Assembly: GCA_022496185.1 (NCBI GenBank)
Contig: WTXG01000109.1
Span: forward strand, 58,976-122,975
Length of the DNA: 64,000 nucleotides
Direction of reading: 5' to 3'
Source: Multifurca ochricompacta
Taxonomy: Eukaryota > Basidiomycota > Agaricomycetes > Russulales > Russulaceae
The position numbers and the translations under genes were made by a program. The notes beneath the pieces are model-generated. The model worked only from the letters and a program-made list of their open reading frames with translations. It searched no databases and had not been told where the DNA came from. Every line of letters begins with the position of its first letter. Position 1 is the first letter of the stretch. Below, piece after piece: positions 22,874 through 34,351 of the stretch.

Positions 22874-23312
22874 CCAGAAACATTTTTGGAGAAATATGTC
22901 AAGTGTAGTTTTCTTGGGACATCCAAGGACAGAAAGTCATTTTGGTTTTGTGGGGGTAATGTCAATTAAATGGTAACCATCAAAGTTGGCTCTTGTGGGA
23001 GTAGTGTGCTGATTGGTATCACTGTTTTCAGGTTCATATCTGTTGGCCTGTGGTGGTGCAATGGGTGGGGCATGTGAAGCTTTTTCATGCTTTTTAGGCA
23101 GATGTGGTGGTGGTGTGATGGATCGCTTCTTTGAATATGCAGAATTCTGTTGAGCCTCAGCCATATGAAAGCCTGATGAGGTGAGGGTCTGTGTTTGGGC
23201 TTTAAAAGCTGACTTTGGTGTGTTTCTCTGTGGTACAACTGGAGAGAACATAGTTTGCTGAGGAATTGTCATTTGAAATTTGAACACAGGTGTGGGCACT
23301 ATGTTTGAAGTA
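22874..23312 (-). pseudogene. Ser/Pro-rich linker between C48 domain and hAT transposase
   Basis: An open minus-strand frame from about 23311 to 22937 encodes a low-complexity P/T/S/Q-rich stretch (FKFQMTIPQQTMFSPVVPQR; HLPKKHEKASHAPPIAPPQA) with basic patches. It follows the acceptor of a 63-bp intron and leads toward the zinc finger at 22873. It is either the N-terminal tail of the transposase or a linker joining it to the C48 domain. Confidence 0.5.
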
Positions 23313-23375
23313 CTGAGGATCTCCTGGTGGTGTTGTAAGTCAACATTTTTATGTTCAAATGGTAGTGTTACTTAC

Positions 23376-23788
23376 CAAGTTGGTCCGTTTCCAGTAACTG
23401 ACTATCTGTATCAACATGTCCATCCATGCTGAAATACAGCCATCTTCAGGCATAAGGGGAAACAAGGTTGGTAGGAGTGCATGTGCCATGGCATTTGCAC
23501 TGAATATGGGGCAGGAAAATTGATCAGACTGCAATGAGCATGGCAGATCACCCCATTGGAATACCTCAGCTCAGTGATGTGCTAACCACCAGTGCAGTAC
23601 ATTGCGTAGCTCAACTGGTGGTGGGAGCTTATATGAGTCACCATACAGGATTGATAACATCTTGATGTCAAGGATGAGTGTCGCCCAATGATTTCCTGGG
23701 TCTGAATCAGTAGGCAAAACAGCTCTGCCCCCTTCGATGCGGACTGATACACTCATGGCAATTTTGGTATGCATCCCGTTGGCAAGTG
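23376..23788 (-). pseudogene. C48 (Ulp1/SENP-like) cysteine protease domain, truncated
   Basis: Minus strand from 23788: NGMHTKIAMSVSV, then NHWATLILDIK (catalytic His), LSILYGDSYKLP (catalytic Asp), WWLAHH, a TGA, then LQSDQFSCPIFSANAMA (Gln and catalytic Cys) and MPEDGCISAW. This is the His-Asp-Gln-Cys order of Ulp1-type proteases. A 63-bp intron (23313-23375, GTAAGT...TCAG) follows. The upstream part is removed by A2 at 23789. Same strand and spacing as the hAT gene suggest one composite transposon gene; two adjacent genes remain possible. Confidence 0.72.
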
Positions 23789-24381
23789 TGTAATGCCTGG
23801 TGCAGGTGTTCAGCACAACATGTGACAAGTCGCGTAGCAAAACTATGAAGTCAAGTGCACACTGTCTTTCAAGTGTATGGAGGTCGGGTGAGAAGTCAAT
23901 ACCAAGGAGCTAATCCCTTAGTACTGGTGAGCAGAGAAGTGCCAGAAGCACTGAGATGATTCAGAGGTCGGGCCTTAGAGATCACCCAGAAGGTAATGCA
24001 CCAAGTTGATTAAGAAGTCAAGTCTAAGGTATACAGGCTATCTAGATGGGCCTTATATATGTAATAGAAGTTGGAGTCCAAATTGGAGTACATACAGGGT
24101 GCATCAATGAAGTTGCAATATAACTGAGAAGGGAACAGAGTCAGGGTGGGCCAGGTGAGAATATATGTAGACAAATCCGGTATAGTTGCGATTCTGGTGG
24201 GAAAATACATAAGACATCTGAGGTAAAGTATGAGTCATAGATAAGCACAGCATGAGTCACAGATAAGGAACAAATAGGTACGACGGAAGGCACAACATGA
24301 TCAACAAAGGGCAAGCAGGGTCAAACAACGAGTCACGTGGAAGGAAAAAGGAAATGAGACAACGCAGCAGGGTTTGTAACA
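23789..24381 (-). repeat. 3' LTR of A2
   Basis: 593 bp, starts tgtaatgcctgg and ends tttgtaaca. The preceding bases aagtg belong to the interrupted C48 gene. Confidence 0.93.
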
Positions 24382-24412
24382 TTACCCCCTCTCTAAGTCC
24401 TAGCAGAGCCAG

Positions 24413-25603
24413 CTAGATTGGCATACCGTCGTCATCTTGGACCAGGGAGAGATAGTTGTCGGCTACGGCGTAGTGGTCCGCATCATAGTTCTCCTTGTCT
24501 TGGTCTTGGGGGCAAACATGTGTTCGTAGAAAACCATAGGGCCCCCTTCTCCCACAGTGAAAGCAGCCATCGTAGACATGGCAGTCGATCTCTTGGCGTC
24601 CAGCATTGTGAGAGAGACACTTGCCGCACCATCCCGATGGGTTTTGGACGGTAGGGGCCTGTGTAAGTCAGCAGAATAGGCACTGGCAACTCCAGTGTGA
24701 GGTGCTTTGACAGTGTCAACACCACTTCTTGGCAAGGGGGCAACACCAGCTAAGGTGGTATTTGCTACTGCAATGCCAGCAAAGCTTCCTGTCGGGGTTT
24801 TCATGAAGACACAGCATTTCGAAGCAGTGTGGGTTAAGCCGGGGTGCAAGATCAAGATGTCGTCAGGGAAGGGGTCAGGCAAAGATATCTGCATACCGTT
24901 TGGATATGATCTGATATGCTTCTCCCAGTTCTAGCCACGCCCTGATGCTGGCCAGATGCTGTTCAATGTCGAAGACTCCTCGATTGAGTTTCACCATTTG
25001 TTGTTCATAGTCACGATACTGCATTTCCAGGTTGTCCCTCAGTGCTTGAAACTTGCGTAGTTGGGCAATTTCAGCTGTTAGTCGTGGCATGCGTAGATCT
25101 CGAAGGACTTCATTAATTGTGAAGGCGTGCGGGTCGTGGGCTGATAGATGTTGTAGATGTTCCAGCCCCAGGATGTAGTGGAGTTGGTTGATTTTCTTTT
25201 CCTCCAAATACACTGGTGCCCCATAGACTGGTCCTCCCTTTTCTAAACATCTGGCGACGTCCATACCTTCATTCGTATAATAGATGTACTTGGCGATTTC
25301 GGTTGTGCCGTCATTCTTAGCCATTGGAATCATCAGTGGGAAATAAAAGGGGGAGTCAGGTTGGTTTGGAAAGAAGGGGAACTCAGGTGCTTCATTGCTG
25401 AAGTCAACGTCAATTAGGTTGTTGGGATGGGGGTGTTTGGGCAGATTAAAATCTTTGTTGATGTCGATGATTCTGTCCCCTTCGGCCACTTTGACAGCCG
25501 CATTGTAGTTAACAGGAGAAAGTGGATGAGAAGGAGGATGCAGAGGAGAAGATAGGGGAAACACATCAATAGTGGCTGAGGCGTGAACTTGTGAGGGAGA
25601 CAT
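24413..25603 (-). pseudogene. A2 ORF3 region: coiled-coil and zinc knuckles, in frame with chromodomain
   Basis: Continuous with the chromodomain (WEPAVDVFAPKLIEDFY) through MSPSQVHASATIDVF, AKYIYYTNEGMDVA, VYLEEKK, a charged helical region and RYADIFA, then TGA at the same position as in A1, then HENPDRKLCWHC, SSKYHLSWCC, a second knuckle, CGKCLSHNAG and CFHCGRRGPYGFL. TAG at 24413-24415. The same fusion frame in two copies argues that in family A this region is made as a Pol extension. Confidence 0.75.
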
Positions 25604-27260
25604 GGGCTGTTTTCTGAGTGGTTGTGGGGAGTGGAGTTGTCCAACAGCATGTATCTGGTCCTGCTCTTTATCTGCCTCTGGATGGCGTCTATAGAAGTCT
25701 TCGATTAATTTGGGTGCAAAGACATCCACAGCAGGCTCCCACAAGTTGTTGGCATCAGGGAATCCCTTCCATTTGATGAAGTAGTGGAGTTGACATTTAC
25801 GCCCTCAGCCTTTCCATTTTGCATCAGCTATCTGCTCTACTTCCCACTCTTGTTCGCCTTCGATCAGCTCAGGGGGAGGTCATGGGAAGTTCTGTCCATG
25901 AATCGAAGTTTCTTTGTATGGTGTAAGAAGACTGGCATGGAAAACAGGGTGTATCTTCCAGGTGGCAGGTAATGTAAGTTTGTACATGACATCCGAGAGC
26001 TTCTGTTCAATCAAAAAAGGACTGTGGTGTCTAGGAGCTAATTTTGCCATTGGGTGTGACGTATGGATGTTACGCCCTTCTAGCCAGACTTGATCTCTGA
26101 CCTGGTAGGGCGTAAACTTAGTGGGCTTCTCGGCCAGGGTCCTTTGTGCCTTCTGGAGGTTCCAATTGGCTGATTCCCGTATTTCCTCCCATTGGCTGAT
26201 ACACTGTGCAACCAACAGCACATTAGTAGGCTTATTTGTCCATGTTGTACAGGGGTTCCATCCCATTATAAGAGAGAAGGGGGAGGCTTTAGTTGTTCCA
26301 TTCGGCCAGCTGTTATGTGCGAATTCTGCTGTTGCCAGCTACTCTGCCCAATTGTTCTGTCTTTCATTGCACCAGAAGCGAAGGTATTGTTCTAGCCACT
26401 GGTTGGTTCGTTCTGACTGTCTGTCCGTCTGAGGGTGATATGCCATAGAGATGTTCTGTTGGATGTCAAGACGTTTACAGAGGGCTTGGGCGAACATGGA
26501 TGCAAATCATGGATCTCAGTTGGAAATGATCTTTCAGGGAAGTCCGTAATGTCAGTACATGTGATTCAGGTAGAGCTTAGCAACTCCCTTGGCTGATATC
26601 GTTTCGTTGCAGGGGATAAAGAGAGCGGCTTTTGAATAGTTGTGGTCTGTAATAGTGAGTATCGAATCGTATCCTTGTGACTGTGGCAGCTTGACAATGA
26701 AATCCATAGCAATGGTCTGGAAAGGGGCTGTCGCAACTGGTTGATAGGTGAAAGTGCCGGCAGTTTTGGGTGAGTGTTTACTTTATTGGCCTAACACTCC
26801 ACGCATCCTTTGACGTATGCTTCTACATCCTTTTTCATATTCGGCCACCAGTAGTCTCGTTTGGCAAGGGCATAAGTGTTTGCAATTCCTGGGTGTCCTG
26901 CAGAGGGAAGGTCATGGTGAAAATGAATCACCCCCCTCTTAATGTTGTTGCCACTGGTGACAACCAGTCATTTGCTGTCTTTCCACCAGAGGCCGTTTTT
27001 CATCTTTATGTTATGCAGCTCTGCCCAGGATTTGCACAGCTCCTGATTCATATTCTGCGTTACTTGGGCCCATAGATCCATGTCATGGAGGCTGACAACA
27101 GCGGTTTTCGCAAAGACATCTTCTGGTAAGACAATGATGTTGTCATTATCATTTTCTCCTTCATCACTGCCAGTTGGTCTGGACAAGGCATCAGCACATG
27201 CATTACAGGCTCCCAGTAAATGTTTGAGTGTGAAGTTGTACTCTTCAAGCTCCAAAACTT
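25604..27260 (-). pseudogene. A2 integrase and chromodomain
   Basis: Shows LWAQVTQNMNQELCKSW, the zinc-binding region with a break near 26960, GC..C, the Asp-bearing segment, the later domain (FTPYQVRDQVWLEG, RRHHSPFLIEQKLSDVMYKL) and the chromodomain. Multiple stops and frameshifts; non-functional. Confidence 0.83.
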
Positions 27261-28989
27261 CACATGCTACTCATCAGCTGATCTTATGAGGTTCTTGCCA
27301 GTACAGAAGGTTGGAGTGGTCTGTGTAGATGATGGTTTTATGTGGGGATCCAGCCAAATACGGTTGCCAGTGTCTTAATGCCTTTACAATAGCCAGTAGT
27401 TCTCTGTCCCAAATGTCGTAATTTCTTTCTGCCAATGAGAATGTTTCCAAGTAGAATGCAACTGGGTGAAGAACTCCTCCAGTATCTCTCTGTGACAAGA
27501 CTGCCCCATTGGCATACATGGAGGCATCGACCTCTAGTTCAAAGGGTTTTGCTAAGTCAGGTTGTATAAGAACTGGTTTGGAGCTGATGATCACTTTTAT
27601 TTGGTCAAATGCCTTCTGCTGTGGTTCATCCCAATGCCATGGTGTATCCTTCTTCAAAAGATCATTTAGTGGTCAGGCGATGGCTGAGAATCCTTTGACG
27701 AAGCATCAGTAGAAATTACAGAAGCCAATAAATGATCTGACGTCCTTGGTACACTGAGGAGTGGACCATTCTCAAATGCCTTGTACTTTTACAGGGTCCA
27801 TGTGTACTTGTCCTCCTTCCAGGATAACACCTAGATACTCAACAGTTTTTTGTTCGAAGGAGCATTTGGCAGGTTTCAAATAAAGGTCATGTTCCACTAG
27901 GATATCCAGTACTTCATGGACTTGAGTTCGGTGGTGATGGATGTCGTTTTTCGTGGCCACTAAGATGTTGTCCATGTAAACAACTACTTCTTCTGTAAGG
28001 ATTAGGTCTCAAAAAATGTGATTCATCATGGACTGGAAGGTTGCTGGTGAATTTGTTAAACCGAAAAACATGACATTAGGTTCGAAAAGTCCTTGGTTAG
28101 TCTTGAAGGCAGCTTTGGGCTGGTTGCCTTCTTGAATGCAGATATTGTTATATCCCCAGCGGACATCCATTTTTGAAAATAGGGCTTTGTCACGCATTTT
28201 GTCGATGATTTCAGAGATCAAAGGGAGCGGGTAGTTGTTTTTCACTGTGAGTTTGTTAATCCGTCTGTAGTCCTGTACCGGTCACAGCTTTCCATCTTTC
28301 TTTTTGATGAAGAAAAAGGGGGAGGTGTAAGGCGAGTTAGATGGTTGTATGTACCCTTTTGCCAGATGTTCTTCTAGGAAGGTGGAAAGCACCTCTTTCT
28401 CCAGTTGAGACAGCAGGTAGATTTTACAGTCCACTGATTGTGGGGCATCAGGGATAAAATTGATAGCATGGTCCCAAGGTCGAGAGGGAGGGAAACATTG
28501 TGATTCCTCCTCCGAGAAGACCTTCCAATGTTGGTGATACTCAGCAGGGACTACTTCTTCAAATGTCTTTTCTGGGTTCTTCTGTGCCTCTGCCTGGGCC
28601 AATTCTGATGCCTTCATAACATAGCAATATACCTGATCCACAGGCTCCACGTCACTCCAGGTGATGGCCAATCCCATGATGATAGCATGGGTAAGAGGGT
28701 GTCGTGCAGCATAGTCATATCCTAAGGATGTGATGAGAACTGGGTAGAAGCCTTTGTCCATTGTTGCTTCTGCCCAGTTAATTCTGGGTTCAAATGCTGC
28801 CAGCCATGGGTACCCCAAAACCATGTCTTCATCTCCCAGATCTGTAATGAGAAAGCAAAGTTGCTTAGTTTGCTCCCCAACTTGTACTTCCAGATCGCAG
28901 CAATGCATGATCTTTCTGGCTTTGTTAGCCATTCCATCTATGTTCCAAATATTTTTCTCTTGGGGAAGTAACTGTGTCCCCAATCCTAG
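27261..28989 (-). pseudogene. A2 protease (partial), RT and RNase H
   Basis: Protease part from GLGTQLLPQEKNIWNIDGM through DLGDEDMVLGYPWL. The DSG-containing end is lost at the B2 junction. RT follows ([36 protein letters not shown], where YMDD has become MDN), then RNase H (FELEVDASMYANGAVL; NYDIWDRELLAI). The catalytic Asp change and several stops confirm decay. Confidence 0.85.
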
Positions 28990-29573
28990 TGTTACGTCCG
29001 GTGCGGGACGTTCCACATGACTTGTGTGACAGCGCGACTTTGTGGGTTCAGATAAGAGACCAACAAGGCCTCTTGGAGTTAAAGTGTGATGAGTCAAAGT
29101 CAAAGAGGCTGTACTCTAAGACAATGTTGAATCGGAAGAGTACCAGAAGTACTGAGACAACAAAGCTCAAGGATCCAAAGGGAAGTCCAGAAGACAAGCA
29201 CCGATGTATTCAATAAGTCGAGTCTGAGGTCTACAAGGTAGCTATGATGGACTTATATATGTAACTCAGTGGGCGTCTATGAGATAAAGATACGGAGTCA
29301 GGTGGGCCCAAATATGCGAAAGCGGAGGGCGTAAAGCCTGGCTTCTGATAGGGAACTAAGTAAGTGTCCGATTGTATGATAAGGAGATAAGAAAAGGAGG
29401 TAACAGGAACAAGCAGCGAGTCAACAAGTACAAAGGGGGTCATGGGGATGGAAGCAGTGCATGTGATGGATCCCAGGATGGAGACGTGATCAGAAAGTGT
29501 AAGGTAGGCGGCAGAGAGGGGTCATCATTGGGGAGAGTGAAGAAAATGGGGTTGGATGGCAGAGGCTGTAACA
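28990..29573 (-). repeat. 3' LTR of B2
   Basis: 584 bp, tgttacgtccggtgcggg at the left, ggctgtaaca at the right, followed by the complement of agaagagggggtga. Confidence 0.94.
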
Positions 29574-29604
29574 TCACCCCCTCTTCTGGTTCTAGCAGAC
29601 CCGG

Positions 29605-30804
29605 CTAGAAACAACTCATACCATCATCATCTTGCACTAACTCCAAGTAATCATCAGCTACATTACACTCGTCCATGGTGTAGTTCTCCTTGTCCAAGTC
29701 TTGGGGACATCTGTGGGTCCGGAGGAACCCATATGGGCCGCGTTGGCCACACATCTGGCAGAGGTCGTGGACAGGACAGTCCAGCTCGCGGTGTCCCAAG
29801 TTGTGGCATAAACACTTGCCACACCATCCCAACAGGTTGGCGATCATTGGGGTGACTCCCACTTGGCGGAATATGCAAAACCTACTCCAATGCTGATTGC
29901 TTCGACAATGCCAGCACCACTTGCGATTGAGAGGACAGTTCCAACTGATGTGGTACTTACTGTCACAGCACCAGCATGTCTCTCTGTGGGGGTTTTCATG
30001 CATACGTGGCATCTCGAACCAATTTGGTAGTAACACTGGGGCAGCCCCCAAGGATCATGGGGGTAGGGGTTGGGCATAGGTGTCAGCATACCTCTTGGCA
30101 ATGGTCTGATATGCATCTCCCTTCTCCAGCCTCTTATGAATCTCCACCAACTCTTGTTCAACTTGGAACATCCTGTTGGTCAGCCGAGCCATCATCTTCA
30201 CATGTTCTTTATATTGTCAGTTGAGTGTGTTGTGCAAGGTTAAATTCTTCCGCAGTCTCATCACCTTGGCTTTGAGACATGGAAGTCGCATGTCACTCAG
30301 TACTTCGTCAATGGCAAAGGCCCGAGAGTCTTCAGCAGCCAGATGTCCCAGCTGTTCATCGGTCATCGTGTGATGCAAACGTCCTGTGTACCTTTCCTCC
30401 AGATAAACCGGAGCCCCATAAACCAGACCATCCTTCTTCATGCACCCCGCCACGTCCATTCCTCTGTTGGTGTAAAAGATATACTTGGCAATGGCAACTG
30501 TCCCATCACCCATAGTGATCTCCAATGGGTAGTAGGTGGAGGAGTTCAGGTTATTGGCGAAGAAGGGAAATTCAGGGACTTCGTCATCTGATTCCATACC
30601 TATCAGGTCATTTGGGTGCAGTTCTTCACAATGTTCAAAATCATCATTCGGGTTAGGGGACTGATTCTTGACCCAAGCTTCGGCGGCCTCATAGTCAATA
30701 GGTGAGGAGGGGCGTGTGGAGGGGTGAGCAGAGGGGAAATTTTCAACAACTATGGTGGTGGCAGTGAAAGCATCAATGGCGGCATTGGCGGCAATGAAAG
30801 ACAT
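29605..30804 (-). pseudogene. B2 ORF3: coiled-coil and zinc-knuckle protein
   Basis: Met at 30802-30804 (MSFIAANAAIDAF), TAG at 29605-29607. Same domain order as the other B copies; two TGA stops lie in the charged helical region (near 30215) and after TYAQPLPP. Knuckles CWCCDSKYHISWNC, CWHCRSNQHWSRFC and CGKCLCHNLGHRELDC keep all metal ligands, and the fourth group (CQMCGQRGPYGFLRTHRC) is also visible. Confidence 0.8.
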
Positions 30805-30879
30805 GATCGACTGGGTAGTGGTAGGACGTTGCTGTGAGAGCATGTACTGGGGATTCTGTGTGGGGTCGGGGTTGTCCTT

Positions 30880-32520
30880 TTAACTGCCCTTGGGCGCTTC
30901 TGGATGTTGGGCATGGAACTCTGAGATAAGGACTGGAGCGAAGATATGCCGGGTGGACTCCCACGAGTTGTCAGAGCTTGGGAACCCTTTCCACTTGACG
31001 AGGTAATGCAGTTTGCACCCTCATCCCTTATGTCGTGAATCTAGAATCTGCTCCACTTCCCATTCCGCTTCTCCATCGATTAATTCAGGGGGGGGTCTTG
31101 GGAAGTTTTCCCCATGCAGGGATGTCTCCTTGTATGGCGTCAGGAGTCTGGCATGGAAGACTGGATGGATCTTCCATGTAGGTGGGAGTTCGAGTTCATA
31201 TGACACATCTGACAGCTTCCATGTTATCTTGAAAGGTCTGTGACGTCGGGGCGCTAGTTTGGCCATTGGATGTGACGTGTGGATGTTCTTCCCTTCCAAC
31301 CATACAAGATCATTGGTCTGATAAGGTGTGAACTTTGAAGGTCTTTCCACAAGGGTCTTTTGTGCCTTTAGTAGATTCTCATTGGCCGATTTCCTGATCT
31401 CTTCCCATTGGCCGATACGTTGTGAGGCTGAGGGAACGTTTGTGGGCTTCTCAGCCCAGGTAGTTCGAGGCGTCTATCCCATGATAAGTGAGAAGGGAGA
31501 AGCTTTCATAGTGCTGTTGGGCCAGGAATTATGTGCAAATTCTGCCATTGCCAGCCAGTCAGCCCAATCATCCTGTCGTCTGTTGCACCAAAATTGAAGG
31601 TACTGTTCAAGCCACTGGTTTGTCCTTTCTGATTGTCTGTCCATCTGTGGGTGATAGGCCATCGAGATATTTTGGGTTATGTCCAAGACTTTGCAGAGGG
31701 CTTTGGTGAATGTGGAGGTGAAAGGGGGGTCGCGGTCTGAGATGATCTTTTCAGGGAGGCCATAATGCCTGTAGACATGATCCAGGTAAAGTTTGGCTAC
31801 CCCTTCTGCCGTGATGGATTCATTGCATGGTATGAACAGTGCTGCTTTTGAACAGTCATGGTCAGTGATGGTCAGGATAGAGTCAAAGCCTTTAGAAGTG
31901 GGGAGCTTGACTATGAAATCCATTGCAATGGTCTGGAATGGTAGTGAAGCTGTTGGTGCAATCGGGAATAATGCTGGCAGGTGCGGGTGCATGTTTACTT
32001 TATTGGCTTGGCAGTCTGCACATCCCTTCACGTAGTTCTCCACATCCTTCTTCATGTTTGGCCACCAGTAGTCTCGTTTGGCAAGAGCGTAGGTATTAGC
32101 AATGCCAGGGTGTCCTGCAGAGGGAAGGTCGTGGTGAAAATGGATCACCCCCCTCTTAATGTTGTCGCCACCAGTGACAACGAGATGATCTCCCTCCTTC
32201 CACCACAGGCCATCGATCTTTTTCAGATTATGTGCGTCTGCCCATGATTTGCATAACTGCTGGTTCATGTTTTGTGACACCTGGGCCCACAAGTCAATGT
32301 TGTGAAGGCTAACAATGGCTACATTTGCAAAGACCTCGTCGGGGAGTACTGTGATATTGTTGTTGTCCTCTCCTCCATTATTCAGATTGGGTTGTCGCAA
32401 CAGGGCATCTGCACGTGCATTACGACTTCCTGCAATATGTTTTAATACAAAGTTGTACTCCTCCAGCTCCAGGACTTCACGAGCGACCCGTCGACTGATC
32501 TTGTGGGGTTCCTTCCAATA
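30880..32520 (-). pseudogene. B2 integrase and chromodomain
   Basis: Long open stretch 31474-32520 with HHDLPSAGHPGIANTYALAK, GCADCQANKVN, AMDFIVKLPTSKGFDS (first Asp), KIISDRDPPFTSTF (second Asp), MDRQSERTNQW (Glu), then the domain FTPYQTNDLVWLEG, GEAEWEVEQIL and a chromodomain ending HPEAPKGS at TAA 30880-30882. Broken at about 31473. Confidence 0.87.
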
Positions 32521-34351
32521 GAGCAGATTGGAGTGGTCAGTGTGGATAACAGTTTTATGAGGGGTTCCCACTAGATATGGTCGCCAATGTTGTAGTGCTT
32601 TTACAATGGCTAGTAGTTCTCTGTCCCATATATCGTAGTTTCGTTCTGCCGGTGAGAATGTCTCTGAGTAGAAAGCGACTGGGTGGAGTAATCCCATTGT
32701 GTCTCGCTGATTTAATACGGCACCATTGGCGAAGTGGGATGCATCAACCTCGAGTTCAAAGGGTTTTTCTAGATCTGGTTGCAGGAGGACTGGTTCTGAG
32801 CTGATGATGTTGCGAATCTGTTCAAAGGCTCACTGTTGTTCCTCCATCCAGTGCCATGGGACATCCTTCTTCAACAACCCATTCAGTGGTTGGGCGACTC
32901 CTGAGAACCCTCAGACGAAACGCCAGTAAAAGTTACAAAATCCAATGAAGGACTGCACATCCTTGACGCATGTGGGTACAGGCCATTCCTGGATTCCCTG
33001 TACCTTTACTGGGTCCATCTGCACATGCCCTCCTTCCAGGATAACCCCCAAGTATTCCACACTCGGCTGTTCAAATGAACATTTAGCCGGTTTAAGGTAC
33101 AGGTCATGTTCATGCAAGATGTCCAATACTTGATGTACTCGTTCTCGATGATGGGTAAGGTTGTCTGTGGTGGCTACCAGTATGTCATCCATGTACACCA
33201 CCACTTCGCCAGTGAGAATGAGGTTGTGGAAGATGTGATTCATCATGGACTGAAATGTGGCTGGTGAATTGGTGAGGCTGAAAAACATAACGTTTGGCTC
33301 AAAGAGTCCCTGGTTGGTTTTGAATGCTGCTTTACACTGGTCCCCTTCCTTAATCCGAATGTTGTTGTAACCCCAATGGACATCCATTTTAGAGAACAGA
33401 GATTTGTCTCACATGGTATCAATAAGCTCCGATATGAGTGGTAATGGGTAGGTATTTTTCACAGTATGGGTGTTTATTCGTCGATAATCCTGGACTGGTC
33501 GGAGTTTGCTGTCTTTCTTCTTGATGAAGAAGAACAGTGATGCATATGGTGATTTTGACAGACGAATATACCCTTTGGCAAGATGTTCCTCAAGGAATGT
33601 TGTGAGTGCAGCTTGTTCCGCTTGGGACAGTGGGTAGATTTTGCAGTCGATTGCTGATGGAGTATTGGGTGTAAAATCAATTGCATGGTCCCATGGTCTC
33701 GCAGGTGGGAAGTGTTGCGACTCTGCTTCTGAAAACACCTTCCAGTGTCAATGGTATTCCTCTGGTACTATCTCCTCAAAGGTTTTCTCTGTGTGCCCCT
33801 CTACTGCCTTCTGGGCAAGCTCTGATGCTTTGGTGGCAAAGCAGTAACCCAGATCCTCGCTCTCTTCTTCTATTTTCCGCACTGCTGAATGTCGGGCTGC
33901 ATAATCGTACCCCATTGATGTGATTAGAACAGGGTAGGATTCTTTGTCCATAGTTGTGTCACTCCAGTTGATCTTCGGCTCAAATGCAGCAAGCCAGGGA
34001 TACCCTAGGACTAGATCTTCATTGCCTAGGTTGGTGACTAGAAAGCGGATGACTTTCATCCTCTCTCCTACTTGGACATTAAGGTCGGTGTAATGGGTGA
34101 TCTTTCCTGCTCGATTGGCGGTTCCATCAATGTTCCAGATGTTCTTTTCCTGGGGGAGTGCCAGCATCCCCAATCCCATGGTTCTCGCCATCTGTGGACT
34201 GATAAAGTTATCGGTGGCTCCTGAGTCAACCAGGATGTCATGATCGGCTGTCCTCTGTGTGGTTTCGAAATGTACTGGTATTTTCAAAGATTTGAAGCGA
34301 CTAGTATACACAGAGGTTACATGTAGTGCTTGTGCCCAGGCTGATGGGTTT
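32521..34351 (-). pseudogene. B2 protease, RT and RNase H
   Basis: Protease ILVDSGATDNFISPQMA and DLVLGYPWL; RT ([49 protein letters not shown] intact); RNase H (LEVDASHFANGAVL, LHPVAFYSETFSPAERNYDI). A TGA in ELIDTM-stop-DKS sits at the same codon as in B4. Other stops follow C to T changes. Confidence 0.87.

Larger units (their letters stand above)
23789..28989 (-). mobile_element. Ty3/gypsy retrotransposon A2 (family A), 5' part missing
   Basis: Has the 3' LTR (23789-24381), polypurine tract (agagaggggg), ORF3 region, chromodomain, integrase, RNase H, RT and part of the protease, then stops at 28989 inside the protease, where B2's LTR begins. Gag and the 5' LTR are not found anywhere else in the window. 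Confidence 0.92.
28990..34351 (-). mobile_element. Ty3/gypsy retrotransposon B2 (family B), 5' part missing
   Basis: The 3' LTR (28990-29573), polypurine tract, ORF3, chromodomain, integrase, RNase H, RT and protease are present. The element ends abruptly at 34351, just before the gag-pol junction, against inverted repeat D. It was inserted in A2's protease (bases cctag precede it). No second TSD or 5' LTR is found, so a deletion or rearrangement removed gag, the 5' LTR and the A2 5' half. Confidence 0.92.
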
